Part shown: one piece after another, positions 37,964 to 45,370 of the stretch | How positions within the stretch are numbered: the stretch's first letter is position 1 | How the letters are laid out: every line of letters begins with the position of its first letter | Origin: Thermomonas sp. | GTDB lineage: Bacteria > Pseudomonadota > Gammaproteobacteria > Xanthomonadales > Xanthomonadaceae | Length of the DNA stretch: 64,000 nt | Assembly: GCF_023953935.1 (NCBI RefSeq) | Contig: NZ_JAMLIW010000004.1 | Span: forward strand, 1 to 64,000 | Reading direction: 5' to 3' | The notes under the pieces: model-generated | The model's input: the letters and a program-made list of their open reading frames with translations, nothing else | What the model was told of the DNA's origin: nothing | Database searches by the model: none | Made by a program: the position numbers and the translations under genes

Positions 37964-39250
37964 ATGGCGGAGACCCGATGTGCGCTGGTGGTGGGTGGCC
38001 GCGGCTTCCTCGGTGGGTTCATGGTTGCCGCCCTGCGCCGGCGCGGCTGGCGCGTGCGCGTGCTGGCGCGGCCGCAGGGGCGCCGGATGGATGCGGATGA
38101 AGTGCCGGGCGACCTGACCCGGATGCTGGCCGAGGATGACTGGGCGCAGGCGCTGGACGGTGTGTCCGTGGTCGTCAACGCCGCCGGGATCCTGCGCGAG
38201 GAAGGCCGGCAGACCTTCGTGGACGTGCACGAGCGCGCGCCGCTGGCGCTGGCGCACGCCTGTGCCGCGCGCGCAATCCGCTTCGTGCAGGTGTCCGCAT
38301 TGGGACATCCGGAGGATGGCGGGTTCATCGCCTCCAAGCACCGCTTCGATGCGGCCTTGCTGGCGATGCCGATCGAGGCGATCGTCTTGCGGCCTTCGGT
38401 GGTGTATTCGCTGCGCGGTTCCTACGGTGGCACTTCGCTGCTGCGGGCGCTGGCCGCGTTCCCGTGGCGGATGCTGCTGCCGGGAGACGGGCATTGGACC
38501 TTCCAGCCGCTGTGCGCGGAGGATCTGGGTGAGGTGGTGGCGGTTGCCTGCGAACGCGGCCCGCGCGGGGTCTACGCGGTTGGCTGCGAACATCCGCTTG
38601 CGCTGCGAGATTACCAGTCGAACTGGCGGCGCTGGCTGCAAATTCCCGGTCACGGTGCCTGGCGGATGCCGCTGCTGCTGGTACGCGCCCAGGTGGCGCT
38701 CGGGCAGTGGTTGGGGCGCGGCCCGGTCAACCGCACCATCTGGAACATGCTGCTGCGCGGCAATCGCACCGAGGCCGGCGCACATCAGCGCGTGCGGGAC
38801 ACCTTTGGTGTGCGGGTGCGCGCTCTGGACGAAGTATTGCAGAGCGAGCCCAGCCAGATGCAGGACCGCTGGGCGGCGCAGCTGTATTTCCTGGCACCGT
38901 GGTTGAAGTGGAGCGTGGTGCTGGTGTGGCTGGGTTCGGGCGTGGTCGGGCTGGTGACGCCGGCGTCCGGGATCGAGGCGATGGCGCAAGGCAGCGCGCT
39001 GGCCGGGCTGTCCCCGGTGCTGCTGGCGCGTGCGACGGCGCTGCTGGATATCGGCTTGGGGCTCGGTCTGGCGTTGGCGCGCCGCCCACGCGGCGTGGTG
39101 CTGGCGATGCTGATTTGCGCGCTGGCGTATCTGTTGGCGTTCGGCGTGGCCAAGCCGGCGCTGCTGCTGGATCCGCTCGGTGGTTTGCTCAAGAACGTCG
39201 TCTTGATCCCGGCGCTGGCGCTGCTGTGGGTGTTGGCGGATCGGAGGTGA
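37964..39250 (+). CDS. SDR-family NAD(P)-binding protein with C-terminal DoxX-like membrane domain
   Basis: A 428-residue fusion. The N-terminal ~280 residues are an atypical short-chain dehydrogenase/NmrA-like Rossmann domain (VVGGRGFLGGFMV; NAAGILRE; FVQVSALGH). The C-terminal ~120 residues contain four hydrophobic helices of the DoxX-like type (LKWSVVLVWLGSGVVGLV and following). The combination is known, but its substrate is not. The ATG at 37964 has a GGAGG site upstream. The DUF2269 gene begins 1 bp after its stop, so they are coupled. Confidence 0.85.
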   Translation: MAETRCALVVGGRGFLGGFMVAALRRRGWRVRVLARPQGRRMDADEVPGDLTRMLAEDDWAQALDGVSVVVNAAGILREEGRQTFVDVHERAPLALAHACAARAIRFVQVSALGHPEDGGFIASKHRFDAALLAMPIEAIVLRPSVVYSLRGSYGGTSLLRALAAFPWRMLLPGDGHWTFQPLCAEDLGEVVAVACERGPRGVYAVGCEHPLALRDYQSNWRRWLQIPGHGAWRMPLLLVRAQVALGQWLGRGPVNRTIWNMLLRGNRTEAGAHQRVRDTFGVRVRALDEVLQSEPSQMQDRWAAQLYFLAPWLKWSVVLVWLGSGVVGLVTPASGIEAMAQGSALAGLSPVLLARATALLDIGLGLGLALARRPRGVVLAMLICALAYLLAFGVAKPALLLDPLGGLLKNVVLIPALALLWVLADRR

Positions 39251-39251
39251 G

Positions 39252-39717
39252 ATGGATTACCTGACCTTGAAATGGATCCACATCCTGTCGTCGACCCTGC
39301 TGCTGGGTACCGGGCTCGGGCATCGCATTCTTCATGTGGATGGCGCATTTGACGCGGGATCCCCGCCAGATCGCCACCACCGCGCGGGTGGTGGTGATTG
39401 CCGACGCGCTGTTCACCGCGCCGGCGGTCATCGTCCAGCTCGGTAGCGGCCTGTGGCTGGCTTGGCTGCTGCACCTGCCACTGACCGTATTCTGGGTAGG
39501 AACGGCTTTGCTGCTGTTCTTCGTGATTGGCGTCTGCTGGCTGCCGGTGGTGTGGTTGCAGGCGCGGGCGCGCGATTTGGCCCGTGCCGCGGCCGAAACT
39601 GGCGTGCCGTTGCCGCCTGCCTACGCGCGCGTGATGCGCTGGTGGTTCTGGCTGGGCTGGCCGGCTTTCATCAGCGTGATCGCGATTTTCTGGCTGATGG
39701 TGAACAAACCCATCTGA
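39252..39717 (+). pseudogene. DUF2269 membrane protein gene with a +1 frameshift
   Basis: The frame starting at 39252 gives a good DUF2269 N-terminus (MDYLTLKWIHILSSTLLLG TGLG split at residue 19 here) and then runs into nonsense. From about 39320 the family sequence continues in another frame (IAFFMWMAHLTRDPRQIATT, later VGTALLLFFVIGVCWLPVVW, ending IFWLMVNKPI at 39717). Removing one G from GGG at 39318-39320 restores a single frame of about 154 residues with four helices. This could be a real frameshift, phase variation at a short G run, or a sequencing error. The intact protein would be a small integral membrane protein of unknown role. Confidence 0.8.
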
Positions 39718-39754
39718 GCAGGTTCATTCGAGCGGGCGCATTTGTCCCTCCCGC

Positions 39755-41659
39755 TCAGGCCTCGCTGCCGCGCAGCACCCGCACCTGTGTTTCCATCCGC
39801 GCGGCGCTGGCTTCGCCGCCGGGCACCGGCACGCCGGCCAGCACTTCGATCCGTGCCCGCAGGCGGCGCGGCAGGCGCGCGCGGTGCAGGCGCGAGGCCT
39901 GATTGCTCCACATGCTGCCCCACATGTGCTTGAGCGCCAGCGGGACTACCGGCACCTGTTGGCCGCGCGCGGCGGCGCGTTCCAGGATTTTCTCCATACC
40001 GGACTTGAACGGCGCGATGCTGCCATCCTTGGTCAAGGCACCCTCGGGGAAGATGCAGACCAGCTCGCCCTCCGCCAATGCCGCGTCCACGGCATCGAAC
40101 GCCCGCGCCATCACCTCGGGGTTCTCGCGCGCACCGGCGATCGGGATGGTCTTGGCGGTCTTGAAGATCCAGCGCAGCACCGGGAGGTTGAAGATCTTGT
40201 AGTACATGACGAAGCGCGCCGGCCGCGGGATGCAGGCCGACAGGATCAGCGCGTCCATGTAGCTGACGTGGTTGCACACCAAAAGAGCTGCGCCTTCGTC
40301 CGGCACGTTGTCCTCGATCCCGTGCAGTTTCAGCCGGTACAGGCTGCGCACCAGTAGCCAGCTGAGGAAGCGCATCAGGAATTCGGGGACGATGGTGAAG
40401 ATCCAGATCGCCACCAGAGTGTTGGCGATCGCCAGCGCCAGGAACAGCTGCGGGATCGTCCAGCCCAGCACGCGCTGCACGAAGATGCCGATCAGCGCCG
40501 CCAGCACGATGAACATCGCGTTCTGGATGTTCATCCCGGCGATCACCCGCGCCAGTTCCGACTTCGGCGTGCGGCTCTGGATCAGGGCGAACAGCGGCAC
40601 CACGAAGAAGCCGGTGAACAGGCCGACGCCGACCAGGTCCAGGATGATCCGCCAGCTTCCCGACGCATTCGCGAATTGCTCGATGGTCATTCCCTGCGCC
40701 AGCGCCTGCCCGGGGCGGGCGAAGTACAGATCGAGCAGGAAGGCACTGATGCCGAATGCGCCTAGCGGCACCAGGCCAATTTCGACCGTGCGCCCGGACA
40801 GCTTTTCGCAGGACATCGAGCCGATCCCGGCACCGACCGAAAACAGCGCCAGCGCGAAGATGTACAGATTCTGGGTGCCGCCGAGGTTGTCCTGCGCGTA
40901 CACCGGCAGCTGCGCGGTCAGGATGGTGCCGACGAACCAGAACCAGCTCACCCCCAGCACCGCATTGCGCACCGCCAGCCGCTGGCGGGTGAGTTGCCAG
41001 ATCTGCCAGCTCACTCGCAGCAGGTTCCAGTCCACCTTCAGTTCAGGATTGCCGGCATCGACCTTGGGAATGCGCCGCGCCACCGTATTGCCGGCGATCG
41101 CCATCAACACCACCGCCACCGCGGCCACCTGCGGGCCGTGGCTGCCGGCGAGCTGGAAGATCAGCCCGCCGAAGATCATCCCGATCAGGATCGACAGCGA
41201 GGTGCCCATCTCCACCAGCCCGTTGCCGCCGGTCAGTTCCTCGGGCCGCAGCACCGAAGGCAGGATCGAATATTTCACCGGCCCGAACAGGGTGGACTGC
41301 ATGCCGGTGCAGAACAGCGCCACCAGCAGCACCGGCATGCTTTGCAGCAAAAAGCCCACCGCCGCCAGCGACATGATCGCGATCTCCATTGCCGTGGTGA
41401 TCACAATGAGTTTCTGTTTCTCCAGCCGCTCGGCAATCTGCCCGGCGCTGGCCGAGAACAGGAAGAACGGCAGGATGAAGATCGCCGGCGCGAGGTTCGC
41501 GTACAGCCCCATCTCCTTGCTGCCCACCGCCATGAACGCCAGCAGCCCGATGATCGCCTGGCGGTAGACGTTGTCGTTGAACGCGCCCAGCGCCTGCACG
41601 ATGAAATACGGCAGGAAGCGGCGCTGGGTCAGCAGGTTGAATTGGCTGTGGCCGGACAT
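39755..41659 (-). CDS. MFS transporter fused to 1-acylglycerol-phosphate acyltransferase (LplT-PlsC type)
   Basis: A 634-residue two-domain inner-membrane protein. Residues about 1-405 form a 12-helix MFS transporter resembling the lysophospholipid flippase LplT (FIVQALGAFNDNVYRQA near the start). Residues about 435-600 form a PlsC acyltransferase domain with NHVSYMD (NHx4D, near 460) and FPEGALTKDG (near 536). Together they fit import and re-acylation of lysophospholipids, which E. coli does with LplT and the Aas protein. The start at 41659 matches the family. It converges with the DUF2269 gene (37 bp gap). Confidence 0.92.
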   Translation of the reverse strand: MSGHSQFNLLTQRRFLPYFIVQALGAFNDNVYRQAIIGLLAFMAVGSKEMGLYANLAPAIFILPFFLFSASAGQIAERLEKQKLIVITTAMEIAIMSLAAVGFLLQSMPVLLVALFCTGMQSTLFGPVKYSILPSVLRPEELTGGNGLVEMGTSLSILIGMIFGGLIFQLAGSHGPQVAAVAVVLMAIAGNTVARRIPKVDAGNPELKVDWNLLRVSWQIWQLTRQRLAVRNAVLGVSWFWFVGTILTAQLPVYAQDNLGGTQNLYIFALALFSVGAGIGSMSCEKLSGRTVEIGLVPLGAFGISAFLLDLYFARPGQALAQGMTIEQFANASGSWRIILDLVGVGLFTGFFVVPLFALIQSRTPKSELARVIAGMNIQNAMFIVLAALIGIFVQRVLGWTIPQLFLALAIANTLVAIWIFTIVPEFLMRFLSWLLVRSLYRLKLHGIEDNVPDEGAALLVCNHVSYMDALILSACIPRPARFVMYYKIFNLPVLRWIFKTAKTIPIAGARENPEVMARAFDAVDAALAEGELVCIFPEGALTKDGSIAPFKSGMEKILERAAARGQQVPVVPLALKHMWGSMWSNQASRLHRARLPRRLRARIEVLAGVPVPGGEASAARMETQVRVLRGSEA

Positions 41660-41822
41660 GCGGGCGCCGCTTGGGAGACTGCCGGAGTGTACCGGCTGGC
41701 CGTGCCGCGTTCAGCCCACCGCTGGCCGCCGCTCGCGTTTGCCTTGATTCCATCGTGACGGTTCCGATGCGAAGCTTTGGACTTCGCGCTGCGCGCAGCG
41801 GGCGTGCGCGCTAGGAGGATCC

Positions 41823-42350
41823 ATGTCGGAACGCGCCGTGCGCTGCACGATGGTCTCGGTCCTGGCGCTGCGGCGTGGAGCCACGCCGGCGGATGCGCGG
41901 GTGCTGCTGGTGCGGCGTGCCGGCAGCACCATGGCCGGTACCTGGACCTACGTGGCAGGGCATATCGAAGACGGCGAAGCGGCCTGGCAAACCGCGCTGC
42001 GCGAGCTGGGCGAGGAAACCGCGCTGGTGCCGCAGTCTCTGCACGCCACCAGCTTCTGCGAGCGCTTTTATGACGCCTCCGCCGACTGCATCCAGATCGT
42101 GCCGGCGTTCGTGGCACAGATCGCGCCGGATGCGCAGGTGCGCCTCAATGCCGAGCATTCGGAGTTCGCTTGGCTGCCGCTGCCCGAAGCCCGCGAGCGG
42201 ATGCCGTTTGGCGAACAGCGCCTGCTGCTGGACCACCTGCGCGAGGAATTCATCCTCCGCCGCCCGCATCCTGCCCTGGAAATGGGGGTGGGGAGGCAGG
42301 GATTGGGAATTGGGGATTCGGGATTGGCAAAAGCCGCGGACAGCGGGTAG
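41823..42350 (+). CDS. Nudix hydrolase, C-terminus running into a G-rich repeat
   Basis: A 175-residue protein with an AGGAGG ribosome-binding site upstream. The Nudix box is complete (GHIEDGEAAWQTALRELGEE plus TAL), so it should hydrolyse a nucleoside diphosphate-X substrate; a dihydroneopterin triphosphate or dATP-type substrate is possible but not shown. The catalytic domain ends near residue 150. The last ~20 residues (MGVGRQGLGIGDSGLAKA) are encoded by the G-rich intergenic repeat at 42284-42322, suggesting the original stop was lost and the frame extended into repeat DNA. Confidence 0.85.
   Translation: MSERAVRCTMVSVLALRRGATPADARVLLVRRAGSTMAGTWTYVAGHIEDGEAAWQTALRELGEETALVPQSLHATSFCERFYDASADCIQIVPAFVAQIAPDAQVRLNAEHSEFAWLPLPEARERMPFGEQRLLLDHLREEFILRRPHPALEMGVGRQGLGIGDSGLAKAADSG
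42284..42322 (+). repeat. G-rich repeat with G-quadruplex potential
   Basis: Six or more runs of three to five G separated by one- to five-base loops. The clearest core is GGG at 42299-42301, 42305-42307, 42312-42315 and 42320-42322 with ATT, AATT and ATTC loops. It forms the 3' coding end of the Nudix gene. Similar ATT-spaced G runs are common intergenic repeats in Xanthomonas relatives. Confidence 0.7.
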
Positions 42351-42381
42351 CCTTCATCGGATACCGCCCGAATCGCCAAAC

Positions 42382-42840
42382 ATGCCCCTCGCTAGACGCG
42401 CCAGCGTGCCCCATGCCGCGATGCTGCTGATCTTGGCTGCCGGCGCGCTGCTGTACGCCTTCCTCGGCTACCACAGCGCGCTGCGTGAGTATGACGACGC
42501 GGCTGCGGCGCCGGTGGCGGACTATGTCGTTGCGTCCAAACACCAGGAGAAGATGGGGAGTGGCCGAACCCAGCGCACGGCCAGCCTGCTCGAACTGCGC
42601 TTGGACGGGCCGCCCACCGCTGCACCGCAGACGGTGCAGCTGGCCGTCACCGGACGGGTGTACCGGCGCAGTGCGACCGGCGACCGCTGGCCGGCCCGCA
42701 TCGTCAACGGCCAGCCGCTGTTCAACCCGCTCCTGATCGGCATCGCAAGCGAAAATCGCCTGCTGCTGGTGGGGTTTGGCCTGATCCTCGGGCTCGGAGG
42801 GGGATTGGTTTTGCGCAGCGCTTTGCGCAATCGCGGCTGA
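42382..42840 (+). CDS. membrane protein of unknown function (DUF3592-like topology)
   Basis: A 152-residue protein with an N-terminal helix (AAMLLILAAGALLYAFLGY), a beta-rich middle (LLELRLDGPP, PQTVQLAVTGRVYRR) and a C-terminal helix (LLLVGFGLILGLGGGLVL). This layout resembles DUF3592 proteins, but the match is weak and I assign no function. The NERD-protein gene starts 10 bp after the stop with its ribosome-binding site inside the overlap region, so the two are likely cotranscribed. Confidence 0.55.
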   Translation: MPLARRASVPHAAMLLILAAGALLYAFLGYHSALREYDDAAAAPVADYVVASKHQEKMGSGRTQRTASLLELRLDGPPTAAPQTVQLAVTGRVYRRSATGDRWPARIVNGQPLFNPLLIGIASENRLLLVGFGLILGLGGGLVLRSALRNRG

Positions 42841-42850
42841 GGAGGATTTG

Positions 42851-43735
42851 ATGGGTCCTGGAAGCATGGCGGCGGTGGCCTTGATCGCGACCAGCCTGCC
42901 GCTGGCGCTGGCGCTGGGCGTGGTGTGGTGGCAGCTGCGCCAGGGGCGGCTGTTGAATGCGCAGGATGAAGCCGACGACGTGGCGGCCAAACTGCCGGCC
43001 GAACGCCAGCGCCGGCGGATCGAGACGCGCAGCGACAAGATCCAGTGGCTGACCGTGCAGATGCTGATCGCGGGCATGCTGGCCTGGATCGCGGTGGTGG
43101 CCTCGCAAATTCCCTGGGACGAACTGCGCCTGACCTGGATCGACGGCGCCGTGCTGCTGGTGGCGGCAGGCTGGGTGGTGATGACCCTGCGCCAGCTGTC
43201 GGTGCTGTGGGAAGAACGCCGCGGCGGTGGCGATGGCGTGCGTGCCGAGGTCGCCGTGGCGCGCCGGCTGGACGGGCTGCAGGCGCTGGGCTGCCAGGTG
43301 TTCCACGAGGTGCCGGTGCGGGATTTCGACATCGACCACGTGCTGATCGGCGCATCGGCCGTGTTCGCGATCGAAACCAAGGCGCGCCGCCGCGGCAATG
43401 GCCTGTCCGCCGAAGTGCGCTATGACGGCCAGACCCTGCACTTCCCGCACTGGGCCGAAACCCGGCCGCTGGAACAATCCCGGATGCAGGCACAGTGGCT
43501 GGCCGAGTACCTGCGCGAACAATTGGGGCAACCGATCCCGGTGGTGCCCGTGCTCTGCCTGCCCGGCTGGACCGTGCTGGACGAACCGGGCGCCGAACAG
43601 GCTGAAACCCGGGTCATCGACCCGAACGCCGAACCGCGATTCCTCGCCGCCGACCGTCATGCCGCTTTCGACCCGGCGCTGCGAACCCGGGTCATCGAGA
43701 CGATCCACGGCCTCTACCGAAAGCTCGCCACCTGA
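42851..43735 (+). CDS. membrane-anchored NERD-domain protein (copy 1)
   Basis: A 294-residue protein with an N-terminal helix, a second hydrophobic pair at about 55-115 (IDGAVLLVAAGWVVMTLRQL) and a C-terminal NERD (nuclease-related) domain. Nuclease-like landmarks are DIDHVLIGASAVFAIETKAR (Asp and E-x-K of a restriction-endonuclease-like core) and RPLEQSRMQAQWLAEYL. NERD domains are predicted nucleases, but activity is rarely shown. The ATG at 42851 has AGGAGG five bases upstream. A clear paralogue is encoded at 60516-61391 in the accessory region. Confidence 0.82.
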   Translation: MGPGSMAAVALIATSLPLALALGVVWWQLRQGRLLNAQDEADDVAAKLPAERQRRRIETRSDKIQWLTVQMLIAGMLAWIAVVASQIPWDELRLTWIDGAVLLVAAGWVVMTLRQLSVLWEERRGGGDGVRAEVAVARRLDGLQALGCQVFHEVPVRDFDIDHVLIGASAVFAIETKARRRGNGLSAEVRYDGQTLHFPHWAETRPLEQSRMQAQWLAEYLREQLGQPIPVVPVLCLPGWTVLDEPGAEQAETRVIDPNAEPRFLAADRHAAFDPALRTRVIETIHGLYRKLAT

Positions 43736-43896
43736 GGCTCAGCGCGGCCCCCGCAGCCGTGGGGCTTTCGAGGGTGACTTTGCCGGCGGTCGGGGGTACT
43801 GTTCGCTGGCGGGCGGGAATGCGGCGGTTGGCCACGGTAACCTGCGTTTCCCGGAGGTTGAGGCGAGGGTTGAAACGGGGTGTTCCGGGGGGAACC

Positions 43897-44118
43897 ATGT
43901 CGAAACTGTTGATGCTGATGCGCAAGCTCGGAAGCGATGCGGCGCTGGCCGAGGAATATCGGCGCGACCCGGACGGGGTGATGCGGCATGCCGGGCTGTC
44001 GGACGAAGAGCGTCGCGCCATGCTGGACAAGGACATCGAAGCGATCAAGCGGCTCACCGGGCTGGCGGAGGGAAAATTTGCCGTCATCCAATCCACCATC
44101 ACCGCCTACGGCGACTGA
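43897..44118 (+). CDS. split-borosin precursor peptide (LigA-like binding domain plus C-terminal core)
   Basis: A 73-residue peptide. Its segment LGSDAALAEEYRRDPDGVM and the following RHAGLSDEERRAML have the LigA-like helical pattern of the borosin-binding domain of split borosin precursors. From memory it closely resembles Shewanella SonA (LGQDAQLMEDYKQNPEAVM and so on). The C-terminus after LTGLAEG reads KFAVIQSTITAYGD, a short beta-branched, hydrophobic tail like known methylated cores. In split borosins a separate methyltransferase N-methylates backbone amides in this core, and such a domain lies 1.8 kb downstream. The ATG at 43897 is preceded by a GGGGGAA site. No LigB dioxygenase partner is present, which argues against the LigA enzyme reading. 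Confidence 0.78.
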   Translation: MSKLLMLMRKLGSDAALAEEYRRDPDGVMRHAGLSDEERRAMLDKDIEAIKRLTGLAEGKFAVIQSTITAYGD

Positions 44119-44134
44119 ACCTGCTGCCCCCTGA

Positions 44135-45370
44135 ATGTGCGGGCTGCGTCTCGCTTCGCTGATTCGAAACGCATTGCTGGCACTGCTCATGGCCGGTGCG
44201 CCAGCGATGGCTGCGGGCGATCCGGAGGCCAAAGTCAGGGAAATCGAACGCCTCGCGATTACCGCGCCCGTCGCGGAATCGAATGCCAAGATAGCGGAGC
44301 TTGCGCCGGACATGGGCACATTGACGCCAGGGCAGCGCCAGCGCGTCGAATATGTGCGGCTGCGCAATCTGGCCATCGTCGGTGATCAGGCTTCCGCATT
44401 GACCGGATTGCAGGCATTGCTGCAACAGCAGCTGCCGGCCCCCTTGCGGGTGCGGATTTACGCAACCGCGACGTCCATTGCCGCCAACATCGGGCAATGG
44501 AAACTGGCCTATCAATGGTTGAACGACAGCCTGCCCTATCTGCCGACGGCGGGTGACGATGCGCCGCGGATGCTGATGACCGCGAGCTACCTGAACGGTT
44601 TGGTTGGCGAAGATGCCTTGTCGCGCGAATTCGCCACCAAAGCGCTGCATCTGGCCGAGCAAGGGCGCGATGCGTTGAGCTTGTGTCGAGCTGTCGCCGG
44701 CATGGCGCAGATCGAGGAACATGCGCAGGATTACGCCGCGGCCGGACGTTGGCGCATGCGCCAAATCGAAGATTGTGGCCTTGCCGGGGCTGGGGACAAC
44801 CTGTTTGTCGGCGGCGCTGAAGCCGGAATGGGCAAGGTTGAAATGGAGCGTGACAACCCGAGTGCGGCCCTGGGTTGGTACCGCAGCGCGCTGGCACGAT
44901 TCCAGCGTGCAGGTTACGAAACGGGTATCCAGGATGCCGGAATCGGACTGGCCTCCAGCCAGATCGCACTGGGCGAGGATCTGGATCAGGCCCGCACCCT
45001 GCTGCAAAACAGCGCGGTGTATTTCCGCGAACAACAGGCGTCGCTGGCAGTCGAGGAGGCCGAACGCCAGCTGGCCGCGCTGGCCGAACGCGAAGGCGAT
45101 GCCAGTCTGGCGCTGGTGCATTACAAGAATGCGATGGCGGCCGCGGTCGAGACCCAAGAAAACGGCGCGGGACCGCCTGATCGCCTACCAGCAGGTGCAG
45201 TTCTCTACCCGTCTGAAGCAGCAGCAGATCGACCTGCTGCAGGCCCAGCAGGTGATCGCCCAGCTGCAGATCACGCGCAAAGCGGCGGCAGTGGCTGCTG
45301 GTCGCGGGCGGCGCTTTGCTGTTGCTGTTGGTGGCGCTGCTGGTGGTCCTGCTGCGCGCTCCGCGCGTGA
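44135..45370 (+). CDS. TPR sensor half of a diguanylate cyclase, frameshifted before its membrane helix
   Basis: The frame starts 16 bp after the precursor gene with a signal peptide (NALLALLMAGAPAMAAGD), then periplasmic TPR-like helices (about residues 30-345). After about 45165 it becomes low-complexity nonsense ending at 45370. The expected continuation appears in other frames: the coiled coil RLIAYQQVQFSTRLKQQQID in frame 0 (from about 45171), the helix QWLLVAGGALLLLLVALLVV in frame 1 (from about 45284), and YRWQSEHDGLTRLL of the GGDEF entry in frame 0 (from about 45380). Three single-base changes (one G near 45166-45170, one A at 45281-45283, a missing C near 45371) would join them. The intact protein would be periplasmic TPR-TM-coiled coil-GGDEF. 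Confidence 0.7.
   Translation: MCGLRLASLIRNALLALLMAGAPAMAAGDPEAKVREIERLAITAPVAESNAKIAELAPDMGTLTPGQRQRVEYVRLRNLAIVGDQASALTGLQALLQQQLPAPLRVRIYATATSIAANIGQWKLAYQWLNDSLPYLPTAGDDAPRMLMTASYLNGLVGEDALSREFATKALHLAEQGRDALSLCRAVAGMAQIEEHAQDYAAAGRWRMRQIEDCGLAGAGDNLFVGGAEAGMGKVEMERDNPSAALGWYRSALARFQRAGYETGIQDAGIGLASSQIALGEDLDQARTLLQNSAVYFREQQASLAVEEAERQLAALAEREGDASLALVHYKNAMAAAVETQENGAGPPDRLPAGAVLYPSEAAADRPAAGPAGDRPAADHAQSGGSGCWSRAALCCCCWWRCWWSCCALRA

Noticed and set aside
43897-44118. Annotation of the 73-residue peptide as a LigA subunit of a ring-opening dioxygenase.
   Set aside because: There is no LigB partner, the protein is too short, and its tail and neighbouring methyltransferase fit a split-borosin precursor better.
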